From assembly GCF_035083965.1 (NCBI RefSeq), contig NC_089724.1, positions 15,170,910 through 15,234,909 of the forward strand: 64,000 nucleotides of DNA, in the 5' to 3' direction. The stretch comes from Branchiostoma lanceolatum (Eukaryota > Chordata > Leptocardii > Amphioxiformes > Branchiostomatidae). How positions within the stretch are numbered: position 1 is the stretch's first letter; each line of letters opens with the position of its first letter. This document shows, one piece after another, positions 44,132 through 55,556 of this stretch. The position numbers and the translations under genes were made by a program. Under the pieces are notes generated by a model that made no database searches, was not told where the DNA came from, and worked only from the letters and a program-made list of their open reading frames with translations.

Positions 44132-46961
44132 CTATTGGTACTTTTGACTGAGCAGTGTGAAGTCTCGGTGCACCCTCTGCACGAGGACCCTGAAGTCTCG
44201 CAGGACGACGCAGTCGCGGATGGAGCGGGCGAACTCGCTGAAAGGGTCCCTGAAGTTGATGTTTTGGATCTCGGCGGTGTCAGTTGGAGAGGAGAAACCC
44301 AACGCATTGTTCTGAGGAAAGAAAAAAGAAAATCATAAGGATAAAACTACAATGAATGATATCTAGATTAAGTTGCCATTGGCAGTAGATCGTCGAGAAA
44401 AAAATACTTTCGACCAAAAAAAAATGTTTTATGTTTAAGGCTACCTCTAGATGAAATGAGATAAGAATCTGAGAAGACGTTTTATTAAGTATATATTGAA
44501 CGTTCATTAAGGTTCTTAATCTTAAGGTGACCAAACAGTGCACGATGAAAGACTTGAGTGGTGGCGATTATGTCTCGAACTATATTATCTGCAATAGTGC
44601 GAGTGTAAACTGGAATAGATAGGTATAGATGTGCTCTTACCGTTACGTCTATGGCTGTCATGAGTGTGTCGAGCTGGTGAATGGTTTCGTCCACTTTGTT
44701 AGCAGTGTCCGTGTGGCCCTCCTTATCCAGTTCGTCCAGCTTGACCTCTTCCAAATACTGTCCGAAGATTTGCAGATCACTGCGCATGCGTTGCATACGT
44801 TCCTCGTCCTGTAGACAAGAAAATTAAATCAAATCATTAGTTAAGCATGCGTAGAACATGAAATCAACAAAACATGCGGTACAAGTTTGTTTTTAGGCTT
44901 ACCATTCTAGAAATCTATAAAATTGCCCGCTTTTTTTTTACTACTCTATACGATGTATACTAACCGAACACACATGTTTAAACCTCAGCTTGTATATCTT
45001 AGAAGTGACAATAATACTGTCAGCCACACTTAAGGAAGTTATCCTTGGGGGTTCTTCAAATATCCCCATCGATTTAATCTCTTAAGATCGGTGGGAAGTG
45101 GTTGAAGTGAGCTTTTGAAATATTTTTCTTTCGCCCTTTCAAAGAGGTTCTAACATCGGGTGAGGTTTTGGTGCTTATCAGGGGTCGGAAGTCGTGCCAA
45201 ACGATGAAAGTTTCCTGTGTATAATCTCTTGTGTTCTAAAGGACCGGAACTGTGCGTGCCAACACATTTGGATTCTGTTACTGCTAGCTGCGTTTCCTTG
45301 ACACACTCCAGGCACGCACTCGATGATACCCAGCCTGGAGTCAGGACTATTTCTAGCGCCTAGACAGGCCAGTTCTTCGGTTCCTGGCCCCAACATGCCC
45401 CCCGAGGAAATTTTACAAAAGCCCCCCTGAGTTAGACCGTGAGTTGCGGCAGTTTCCTCCGGGGGGTATGTTGGCCCTGAAGCCGAGGAGTTGGCCTGCG
45501 TACGCCCTGGAAACAGTCTGGTATCCAGGCTATCTTGTACGTTATTCTAGTCACGTTTACATGTATCACCCCGAAATGAACACTATTCGTCCTGAATGCA
45601 CACATGATAATTAACATGTACGAGTGTCACAGGTCGTCCTATGCTGTAGTGATGAATGGACAGTGTGACACCCTTTCTTCTTATGAAATCGCTTCGTTAT
45701 ATTGCAACAAGAATGTGGAACTACCAGAAAATATAATTGTACCTACCCCCAGGTTTCTCCACTCCAGGGGGGTCATCCTGACACTGATGAGCTCGTCCCA
45801 AGTGATCTGTTCCGCACAGTATCCAGAGTTGCCCTCAAACTCGTCTTGAACCTACAAACAGAAGTAAAACGATACATTTTAGACACGCTGTCCCGTCCTC
45901 CGTGTAAAAGAATCTGAGCTTACTTCTTCAGCGGCGGCTGCAGAGCGAAAGGTTACTTTTACGTCACTGCGTCGAACAAACAATCATCCAATCAGAAGGC
46001 GCCTCTGGCGTATTTAAGGGGATTCTTGGAAGGGGCTCTTGCATATTGCAAGACTTTCGAGTTGGCTCAAGCAAGCATATATGTAACATGTATTAAACAC
46101 GCGCTGGTTGTGTTCGGTGAGCCTTGAAACTAGGAAGCTACGGAGAAGAGAGTTTGTTTAATTTAGTGGTTGAGGCACCGATGTTAGACCAGCACGTGGG
46201 CGGGTGGTGGACAGGCGACCGGAGGTAGCGAGATGTCGGAATTCCGGGGGGAAAATTCCACTACATGTTCATGCCTGCTCAATGCAATACGATTTGATAC
46301 TTACGAAAGTGGTGTAGGCTTCGTCCGCTTTTCTATACAGTCTGTCAGCGATGCTTCGGTCGTTCATAAGAACATCGAACGGGCTTTCTTGAGGGAAGCC
46401 GGAGGCTGGGGTGGTCGGGATGGGGGTGCCCGAGGTCCCAAGGACGCCTACGACTAGCAGCACGGTGCATATCCTCATAACTCCCAAATCTGTCAGAAAA
46501 GAAAAGTGGGTTACAGTTTCAGTTAGGAAGCTTCCAATTGAGAGGACAACACGTGGCGAAAGATAGTGTTTAAACATTTGCTGATGGTAAAGAGATATGT
46601 AGGCTAAGAGACAGCAGGTGCGCTAGGCGAGACGGATATCACTTTCCCTTACCGGGTCGTTAACGCTTGTTAGAGCTGTCAAGAAAGAGCTTTTGTCTGG
46701 AAAGACAAGTGTTGCAATTTCTATATTCAAATCTTTAACAGAGTTACATACAGTAGTCAGTACTGATTTAGGCCCCGTTCAGAAAACTTGTTTTACAAAT
46801 GGGTCGTTTGGACTATTAAACAACGTGTCAACGCGTAATTGGAGTTGTAATTACATTGACGAGTCGTGCCTCACATTGTAACATTAAGAAAAGAAGAAGC
46901 TACTATACTTACATTTTGATGGTACGGCGGAGAAAATGTTGCTTGGTGAAGTGTTCTTCAT
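44132..46961 (-). CDS. class I four-helix cytokine, IL-6/CNTF/CLCF1-like, paralogue 2
   Basis: Five exons on the minus strand: 46961-46913, 46489-46305, 45851-45747, 44808-44641 and 44311-44132, with phases 1,0,0,0 and all GT/AG, 228 aa. Hydrophobic leader MRICTVLLVVGVLGTSG (21-37) follows 20 residues from exon 1; an in-exon start at Met21 is an alternative. Helix A, about 54-78 (DVLMNDRSIADRLYRKADEA). AB loop, exon 3, one Cys (90), with WDELISVRMTPLEWRNLG; CLCF1 has a similar LEVWRSLNDK before helix B. Helices B and C are in exon 4 (MRSDLQIFGQYLEEV; KVDETIHQLDTLMTAI). Helix D, exon 5 (192-224, ARSIRDCVVLRDFRVLVQRV then HRDFTLL), has Cys203, which could bond to Cys90. One exon per structural element with phases 1-0-0-0 is the long-chain class I cytokine plan (IL-6, G-CSF, GH, EPO). 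Likely a secreted JAK/STAT-receptor ligand (inference). Paralogue 1 lies downstream in the same orientation. Confidence 0.85.
45365..45499. mobile_element. foldback MITE in an intron of cytokine paralogue 2
   Basis: Arms 45365-45411 and 45453-45499 are inverted copies (CCAACATGCCCCCCGAGGAAA with TTTCCTCCGGGGGGTATGTT; AGGCCAGTTCTTCGG with CCGAGGAGTTGGCCT). It lies in the intron between the AB-loop exon and the helix B/C exon. Confidence 0.6.
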
Positions 46962-47098
46962 CTTGGTAGTTCTTCGGTACTGTAGAAGGTTGTTGCCGAT
47001 GGATAGTCTGTAGTAGCTGCCTGGTCACTGTGCAGGTAGTTGTTGTTGTCTCGTTGTCCAAGTCAGGTTGTGTCTGAAATCGGCCCATGATGTCCCCC

Positions 47099-47107
47099 TT
47101 TTTATCC
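47099..47107 (-). promoter_or_regulatory. TATA-like box of cytokine paralogue 2
   Basis: On the minus strand this reads GGATAAAAA, about 138 bp upstream of the exon-1 start codon. About 110 bp further upstream is GGGGTTTCC (47217-47225), a kappaB-like 9-mer. Confidence 0.4.
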
Positions 47108-48252
47108 TCTGGGTCTATGAATAGAACAAACCCCCCAAGTGATGACTGGCTACAGCTTAGCACATACACTTACGTATGAACCATTACGTCACTCACCCTG
47201 ACCAGACAACCCGGAAGGGGTTTCCGGAGAAGCCTTGGCGAGGATCATTCCACTCGCCGCAAATCCGGGGGCGGGTCCTGCGATGAAACATGTGCCAGGA
47301 ATTATATCTAAACCTTTTCCAAATACTTTCTTGTAAAGAGATGCATTGTAAGAGGTACCAGCATAGGAAATACCCCTGTTTCTCAGCCAAACACCGCTCT
47401 GCGGGTTATGGCAAGCTGTCGTAACTTTACCAAATCCCCCTTTTTGTCGATTACGTGCTCCGAGGAATTAGGTTACACCGTCGGCGGCATTCCAGATGTC
47501 GAGTTTGTTTAGGCGTCCTTTTAAAGACATTTCGACATTTTTAAGCGTCTTAGTTTTCTTTAAGAGTTTACGCAAGTGTTTGTTTGGTAAATAAGAGTAG
47601 TTGTTCCAAATTGTGACTAAACTTGTAATCACCGTTGATTCACGGAAAATACGTTTTTTTGAGGGTTTGTGTTTCAGACAATAGACTAGACACAGAATGA
47701 GTTAGTCAGGTCCTCAATTATGTGTTAATCAATGTATCCATTATACGGGGGTCTTAGACAATCGCCTATTATCTGTGACATGCTCATCACAATTAGTCAC
47801 AAGTATCGGGCCCGGGAAGAAAACCCTTATTTGGTTGGTGTATTTCACGTTTAACGGTTGAAGCATTATAAGCAGGCCGAAATCTATTGAGCACTATTCT
47901 GAAAGTACCGTAACCCTTTTGAGTTTGGGGGTCAGCAAAATTACATGCGCAACGGGAGTAGCCTATTGTAGTGTGGCTTCTCCCATGGAATAGAGTGAAT
48001 GACGTTTTCTTTCAAGCAGCAACGGTCTAGTTTAGAAAGGTGCCCTCTTCGCAACATTTCCACCCACGTGTCCCACGTGTATATGCTCACTATTGTTTCA
48101 TGACTTCCGCTAAAGTAAACATTTTGGAGTGGATTTCAACAATGTATTTAAATTTGAACAAACAAAGCAGTACTGTGTAAACTATTGATACCCTTGGGAA
48201 ATCAGTATGGACGGCTTGTTGGGGCAAAGATCGAGTGGTATTGGGTTTGGAG

Positions 48253-48412
48253 TACTCTCCAAGCAGAGCTAGGGTTTCGGCTGGTTTTTGACGTGTTTTA
48301 GGCGTTTTTGTCATGCCTATACAACAAAAACGATGACAAAGTAGAAGGCATGACAAAAACGCCTAAAACACGTAAAAAAAACAGCCGAAACCCTAGCTCT
48401 GCTTGGAGAGTA
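48253..48412. mobile_element. foldback MITE with perfect 9-bp target duplication (Mutator-like)
   Basis: Inverted arms of about 65 bp: TACTCTCCAAGCAGAGCTAG at the left edge and CTAGCTCTGCTTGGAGAGTA at the right edge, with a loop of about 30 bp. GGTTTGGAG is duplicated exactly at 48244-48252 and 48413-48421. A 9-bp duplication plus long terminal inverted repeats fits a MULE-derived MITE. The element at 2633-2771 has related termini. Confidence 0.8.
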
Positions 48413-48931
48413 GGTTTGGAGGGGGTTTCCCCGCCTGAATGATCTGACGTCACACCGGATGTTCACAGACAGGGAAGCCGGAAGTGACAGGAAGTAATTT
48501 CATTATCGTCGATTTCACGGTTCAACGGGGTTAGTTAAGCTTGAGTGTGTCAGAGAGCCGGGGGGGGGGGTGAGCTTTCTCAAAGTTCTTCTAACTTTTC
48601 AGATTTTGCACCAGCCGAAAATGTTTTTATTGCACAGATCCTCTGTAAAAACTCACATTTTGGAGAGGATCTTTAGAGGTGTTTTGAATGAACCCAGAAG
48701 ATAGCCCTTTGCTTCATCTTTCTCTGTAAATGACTCACCTACCGGAACTAGGTTGACAAGGAAACCTGAAGACACGTAGGTCCTAACCCAACCTCAGTAA
48801 AAGAGAAAGTAGTCGGAAAGGGTGTGTGATATGTCCGTAGGGGTGGTCCTAAACCCTAACCCATCCCAGTGACGTTAAAACAGTTTCCCTACGTCATCGT
48901 AACGGAAGAACGTTTCAAAATTTTAAATTAC

Positions 48932-49099
48932 CGGAGGAGAGTCAGCATCCTCTCGTGATAGCCGTACTCATCTGAATCCGGACTCATCCAGTTCTGTTGG
49001 TGTTCACTGTTGACGTATAGGAAATTGGGTAGACTCGAGTGAAAGTTGTGAAATCTGGACGGTGGATTGCGTGAGCGCGAGCACGCTTTGACACAGTCT
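48932..49099 (-). CDS. candidate orphan internal exon (unassigned)
   Basis: Open frame between the acceptor GACTAACAG and a donor CTCCG|gtaatt, phase 2 to phase 2, 56 codons, polar and aromatic composition (RNPPSRFHNFHSSLPNFLYV, MSPDSDEYGYHERML). No partner exons were found within 2 kb and no domain was recognised. The acceptor's pyrimidine tract is poor, so it may be chance. Confidence 0.2.
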
Positions 49100-49229
49100 C
49101 TGTTAGTCAAGATTTTGTCGTCTTGTTATGTAGCTCGGACAAAACAGTTCATCTTTAACATACAGCAGTATGCACCCCGGCTGTGTCAATCTCTAGCTCC
49201 TTAGAAACTACTTATAACGTGCTAAGGAC

Positions 49230-49660
49230 ATAACACTGACAACGGAGAAATCCGTCGTGAACGGTACGGTGACAAACGGCACGTAGATTAGTAGAATTTA
49301 GAGAAAACTGAAACACATATATTGATATTCCGTTTTGCCACCACCTATATTTCATAGGCGTGTCTTCTAAAACATCTCACGACTCCGTCTTATTTTATGT
49401 AGATGAGAAGACAAAGGAGATATCCTTCAGTGAACAGTGACAAATGGTACGTAACTTTGGTATAATTAGAGAAACCCGAAACATATCTATCAAAGACGTT
49501 CCATTTCGCCACCCCCTAAATGCTATAAGTGTGTCTTCTGAAATATCTCAGGATGTCTCTGTCGTCCTTTTATGTAGATGAGAAGACAAAGGAGATATCC
49601 GTCTGTGAACAGCGACAAATGGCACGTAACTTTGATATAACTGGGTTAACCTGAAATACA
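49230..49660. repeat. tandem repeat, ~175-bp period, ~2.5 copies
   Basis: AGATGAGAAGACAAAGGAGA recurs at 49401 and 49576. CGTGTCTTCT(A/G)AAA, CCACC(A/C)CCTA and GGCACGTA also recur with the same period, from about 49232. Confidence 0.7.
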
Positions 49661-52600
49661 ACTAACACACTAGTACTGAACACCCGTTCTCTTTGTTGCC
49701 TTGATGTACGTTACAAAATGTGTTGTCGTTCATGTTTTATTCTTCGTTCATACTTCATAGTGCCATCGTTAGTTCCTATTCTTTAAATGTGTCTTCTTAA
49801 CAACTTGTGGTGCTTAAAATGTGATTGTAATAAAGACAGTTGCTGTGACAACTATTCGGATATGGAAAGAATGTGTCAAAAACGAAGACAATAACTACTG
49901 TTTGGTATTAGTATAAAGAATTCGTTTCCCGTATGTTTACTTTGTTAAATTGATGAGAGGTCTGATATGAGTTCCTTTATTGTTCTCATGATTTTGCAAA
50001 TTAAAAAAAATGAATGTACGCATCAGTAATCCCCGAGGTATGCGGCACACTTCAGAAACCCACGTGTTCGGGATATCATCTTGAGAAGGCCTCAATAACG
50101 GTAATTTTTTCAATATGGCTCTTTAATGGTACCTGGCGGAATTAGGAGAGTTGACGTTACTTGAAAAGCACTTTGCTTTTTCTTTACAAATGAAGAAATG
50201 CTCAATAGTATCATAGCAAAAGCTACTTCCAAAAATACCACGCGTTCTTCACCTATCTTTAGTAGATCTACTACACAAAAGACTACCTGCTCGTGCTCAA
50301 GACAAGGAAATCCTATTACAATCAACAAGTCACCTTAAACTGTTTACTTCCGTCACTAGGATGCCCCTCAGTCGCTCTTTGTTGACTTGTGCACAAAAGA
50401 CACCCTGACGTATTACCGCCCACTTTGTAAAACAAGTGCCCGTGCCATTGTCCTTTTAAGGTGTTTTTTTCTATACGCCGATTGTGTTACACGCCTGTTT
50501 AAACAATCACTTTCCAAGATTGCCACTCGAGTAAAAGAGAACTGAGAAGTAACTATGTTCAGATCTATTTTAATGATCTTGTTAACGAGAAGCGGAAGTC
50601 GCACGGATATCACTTTATATGTCTTCGATACGAGCTTTAAATTGAATGGAAGGGGTTGCTTTTTCTCACACGGCCACTTATTTTTAGAAAGGAATTGGAA
50701 AGACGTCGTCAGCTTGCGACACTGTCGTCGTATATTTGTTTGCGAGTAGCTTGGTTGCATTAGTTTCAGTAATTCTACTGTGGTCGGATCCTTTATAGAG
50801 GGTGTCTTTCTGTCTCTCTCCCTCTCCTTATTCTATGCACCCCTAACCACCTGTTAAGTTTATACAACCTGTCACAGCGTTATTCTTTACTTCAAAAGCT
50901 TACAAACACACTCTTGCAAATAGCGCGTGTCTAAACCTACAAAGTAACACGCCGTGTCTGTTACCAAAATAAGCTCACCTGGTGACGTATATAGATTAAC
51001 CCTGCGGGTTTAGAGGACTGTGAGTTCGGTACTCAAATTCTGTTTGACTTGTTGTTGACATCACAACTAACGTCCGCTTTATTTCTGGGACCTGTTCAAC
51101 ACATAGCTGGCTATTTTGAGTTGTGAAAAGTCAGTCATGGATGACCGAAGGCTATCAACTTTTCGTGCCCCCCTCCCCACCCTAGCCTCTACAGTAGCCT
51201 TACCGCAAGTCATACTAAAACATGACTTACACATTCAAAGCTCTTTAACAAATATTTGACTCGTACACACGTGAACCGCCTTTGATACTGTTTCCTGCTT
51301 TAACTAGAAGTAAGTTGACTTACAAGGAATTATACAAAGCCCATGTGTACACACACGTATCACACGCCCTCAGCAAATACCCCGGCCATAAACGTCGGAC
51401 GGCTCCTAATGAATAGAGAAGAAAGATTTACGCAACGTCAACGGCGTTTTTCCTTGCATATTTACTTTCTACAATCATCAATGGGCGGTCACTCTGTCAA
51501 CGACATTCAGCCTATTTTCATCGCTAGAAATGTTTCGCCTGAAAATCTACACTATTACATTAGACAGAGCGTGGTGACCAGTATATATAAGCCATCGACC
51601 GCGATCTCTCAAAATCGCGATGTGATCAAGAGTACACGAGACGTATGTTGCTGCCGACATTGTCGAGCTCGCAGACTCGTGGGGCGATCGAACTACAGTA
51701 TTCCCAGCTTTTCGATGTTGGTTTTTCAATCATAACTGCTATACAGCAGCCAGACTTGGGAGGAGGGGTGAGGGCTTCCTTCATAGTATGGGTTGAATGA
51801 ATTTGAACATCCTTACCGTTTCTGTAAAATGTTACTGTTGTACCAACGTGTACACAGCTGCAAGGCGTTTCCCTCGTCATTGGATAAACAATGAAGAAGA
51901 CATTTTTTTCTCTCACTCCTCGGGTAGCATAGTCAAGCTCATAGTCACAGACACTGAGAGAGAGTGGAAGTTATGACACTTTTCTTTTTTGGTCAACCAA
52001 TACGGATCTTGAAAAAGAAACAAAACCTTTTTAAAGAAAGTTAGAAGTACAACAAAAAGGGCTAAAAGAATACACATGAAGTTCAAAACCAACGTTGCTA
52101 ACATTTGACACCCCCTCCCCCACCAAAAACCTTTTAGTCCGTCCTACATGCTACCCTGCAAGGGAGTAGACCTTGCCAAGGATTTCTCTAATATTAGAAA
52201 CGTGGGTAAATACGTACCATTAATCTGGTATTACTGGGGCATACGAAGGGCTGTTTTTGATTTGGGGTCGTTGAACTCATACTCTCTACCAAACAAGGTC
52301 AATGGCAGTAGTTATAACGCAGTCCTGTGTTGGTATATGGCCGCAGCTCTGACTTTGGCGCCAACTTCATTCCTACTCATAACATCCCGTTTTTACGAAA
52401 TGTCTGTTTTGTTTCGGGGACATGGGTGCAGTTTGCGGCTTTGCCGTCGTTGACACGCATGTTGTTTTCCTGCTGGTGATTTGGAATTCATTGTTGTACA
52501 ATGTGTCAGTTTGTGGTATGATACGGAGACGGAACAGTTTCGTGTCTTTTGTCACGAAGACGTCGAACATTTGTGGTACATGTAGACAGGTACGTGCGGT

Positions 52601-54837
52601 GTTGAACGTTATTTAAGATAGGAAGCAGAGGTTTTTGTGACAGGTCGTTCACCGGTTAGGAGAAGTGTCAACTTCAAGGTCATGACGTGAACCATGTTGG
52701 ATGAGGCTAGACCAGATGTTCTTTATGTTTACGTTACAATCAACTTAGATCGAACGATAGAAGTTAAGATACTGAGTCTGGAGTGCCCTACAAAAAATAA
52801 CAATCTATGAAAATAGTAAGCTACAAAAAACAGTAATTTACAGAATCGATATCGCTTATCTGCTAAATTTCCAATCAACAATAATCTACAAAAAAAGCTG
52901 TCTACAAAAAATATATTACGCTATATAAGATTCATCAAGTTAAAGAAGCTATGATCTGTGTAATATAACTCCCTCTCATAAACATAATGAACTGATTCAG
53001 ATTTACGTTGCACCATACTTTTGTCTTACAGTTGGCTGTAGTATTGTCCTTATTGTAAGTATCGGTTCGATTCCAAAGCGCTGTAATATGTTCTATGTAA
53101 TGCAGTCATTGTAACTTAGCTTAGCTATGAATCAAAGCACGCGCCGATAGAACGTAAAGTTCTGAGTTACATGATGTTTATCGCTCTCGTCTGTTTCGTT
53201 CCATTTGTTGTTTTTGATTAAGTCGCTTCTTGTTTTTGGACGCCTCTCAAGTGTGGAAAGGGTTTTTAAAACATCTCGGCTTAGTCTTCCATGCAGAAGA
53301 TCCACAGGACTTGAAAGACGCCCAAAACAAGCGCGAAAACGTCCAAAATAAACAAAAAACAGCCGCAGCTTTGAGGTTACATTTTCATCTGACCTACAAG
53401 TTTCTCTCGTGTAAAGATCTTGTAAAGCGGTTTCCTCTTAACTGTGGGTCGCTGCCTTCCCACCCCTCCCACCGGTAAACTAAGCTTTGGGTGTTTATAG
53501 AAAGTTTGGGCACCTTTTCTACTCAATTTAGACCGTTGAGCCGCTAACCTGGACCTGTATGATCTATGACTTTATGATATAGTGAATACGATGCATGATA
53601 TAAAAGTACAAGTCGGAAAGACAACTTAACACACATAACTTACAAAATACACTTCTATAGCAACGAAATTCGTTTTAACTACTAATGATATTTTTGGTCA
53701 CAGTCGCCGACTCAGTAGGAAGGGGGTATGAACTAGTAAGTGGCGTTTTTTAAAGTCCGTTTGCCCTTTAATAGCAGTATATAAACGTCGAGGCATCACG
53801 ACTGTCTTCTAAACACCCTAGCAAATGTTCCACATCACATAGTGTTCAAGTCACTGAAGGTGACCCAGCGTAGGACAAGAACGTCGCCTAGTAACTTGAA
53901 AGATAACTGCAGGTGAGGACGACTTCAGAATGACGACGAATGGCTGAGCGTGGGTAGTCCTTCGTCTTGCAGTATGACCTACACCGGTCACAACTCCAGT
54001 GCTGATTACAATTGCTGTGATCGTTGTTGAAATACTTGCCTTACAGTTTCTGGTACGTTAACCAATAGTACATGGCGACCTTAACACGCGAGCCGTAGCG
54101 ACGCCGCATTGCACTACTAGCTAACGAAAAAGCGCCATGCGTCGTTCTCAGTCTGAGCTTCGACCACTTACCTTACCTTTACCTTATCTTTTTTTTAAAC
54201 CAAGTTTAGACCTGTTTGGTGGTAAGAGCGCTCCCTAGCTTCCATCACTGGTACAGCATCAACGATCTTCAACAACAACATATACTAGTAAGCATTTCCG
54301 TCAAACTTCATTTCGAGTACTCCTGATGCAAGGCTGCTACTTACTTATGAGGAAAACGTTAACCTATCCAAACGGTTGTAGATTCAACAGAATATGGAAC
54401 CACCGGAAGCAACTATATATACTTAAACAGCGTTTCTAAAATAGTACAAATGGCTTCTAGTTACTTTAACACAAAGACTTATATTGATATATCATAATAT
54501 AATGACACACAAGGAATAAGTATTATCATAATATTATTATCATATATTCTTATTAGACTATCATATATTGTTTACCATAATATATTATGATTACTATAGT
54601 ATCATAACTATTGTCCATATGGTCCTAAACCGATACTCGTACCTGCATCAAATCAAATACGAAAGTGCTAAACGATATGTCCTTTATCATTTAACGTTTG
54701 AAGTCCAAAAACATTTTTCTATGAGATATACTCTTTTTGGTTATCATATTACCATATTACATGTTGCTGCCTACAACGTAACAACAATACCACATCACTC
54801 TACGCTAATGTTATATGTAGAACTGTAGTTATGTACC

Positions 54838-54893
54838 AGTAAGACTTTGTACCTTGTGCAGTTGTTGCGCAATAAAGTTATCTATCTATGTTG
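54838..54893 (+). mobile_element. 3' tail of a CR1/L2-like retroposon
   Basis: CTTTGTACCTTGTGCAGTTG followed by TTGCGCAATAAAGTTATCTATCTATG has the look of a non-LTR 3' end with a short (TATC)n tail. No coding remnant remains upstream. Confidence 0.4.
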
Positions 54894-55302
54894 AACCTTA
54901 TGATTAATTGAAGTTACAATAGTTTTCCCCATGTATGCTATTAGATATAAATGATCTAGGACCAACCTGAAGCTGGTCGTCGATATTGCTGTAAATTTCA
55001 GCCGGTGATTCAAGACCTATACTGAACATAGCAGCTGGTTCGCAGAATGATTAAGAAGAATAGAAAAATTGTAAGGACAAAATGTTGCATGATTGATGTA
55101 GCTGAGCCCTTAATGAATACCCCGTATTATTTGGATTAATTTCCATGAAATGAACCTGTTTTGCAATAAAATCGGATTAGATTTAATCGCACCGATTTAG
55201 CATTAAAAGAAGTTACTAGTATTGGATGTAGGAAAACTTTAAAAGCCCATCCAGCAATTTGCGGTAATTGCATTGTTCAATGCATGTATTACAACTTACA
55301 TG

Positions 55303-55556
55303 TGTAAATGCAGAAATGTTCGCGGCGCGGGGATCTAATGTCGCGGTAGGGAGAAAGAAAATGGAGTGTTCGCGGTGGTTTTTAGCCTGGGTGCCATCCT
55401 ATTTCTACCGAATGTAGGAGCCCCGGTAGAAATAGGATGGCACCCAGGCTAGTGGTTTTGAGTTCGCGTTTGAAACAAAGTTACTAAGCGATACGGTCAC
55501 ACAGTCACCGCGAAAACCGCGATCATGAAACCAGCGCGAACATTTTTGCATTTACA
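55303..55556. mobile_element. TIR MITE (TGTAAATGCA...TGCATTTACA), host of a nested element
   Basis: Terminal inverted repeats TGTAAATGCAGAAATGTTCG and CGAACATTTTTGCATTTACA. The internal body (GGAGTGTTCGCGGTGG, AGTTCGCGTTTGAAAC) matches the copy at 61699-61906. It is interrupted at 55383-55451 by a second element. Confidence 0.8.
55383..55451. mobile_element. 69-bp hAT-like foldback nested in the MITE
   Basis: Perfect 27-bp terminal inverted repeats (TAGCCTGGGTGCCATCCTAT... and complement) with a 15-bp loop, flanked by an exact 8-bp duplication GTGGTTTT (55375-55382 and 55452-55459). The uninterrupted sister MITE at 61.7 kb has a single GTGGTTTT there, proving the empty site. An 8-bp duplication fits hAT. 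Confidence 0.85.

Noticed and set aside
53230-53478. 82-codon plus-strand ORF
   Set aside because: Its sequence resembles degraded MITE material (AAACAGCCG... as at 48.38 kb), and no domain or splice partner was found.
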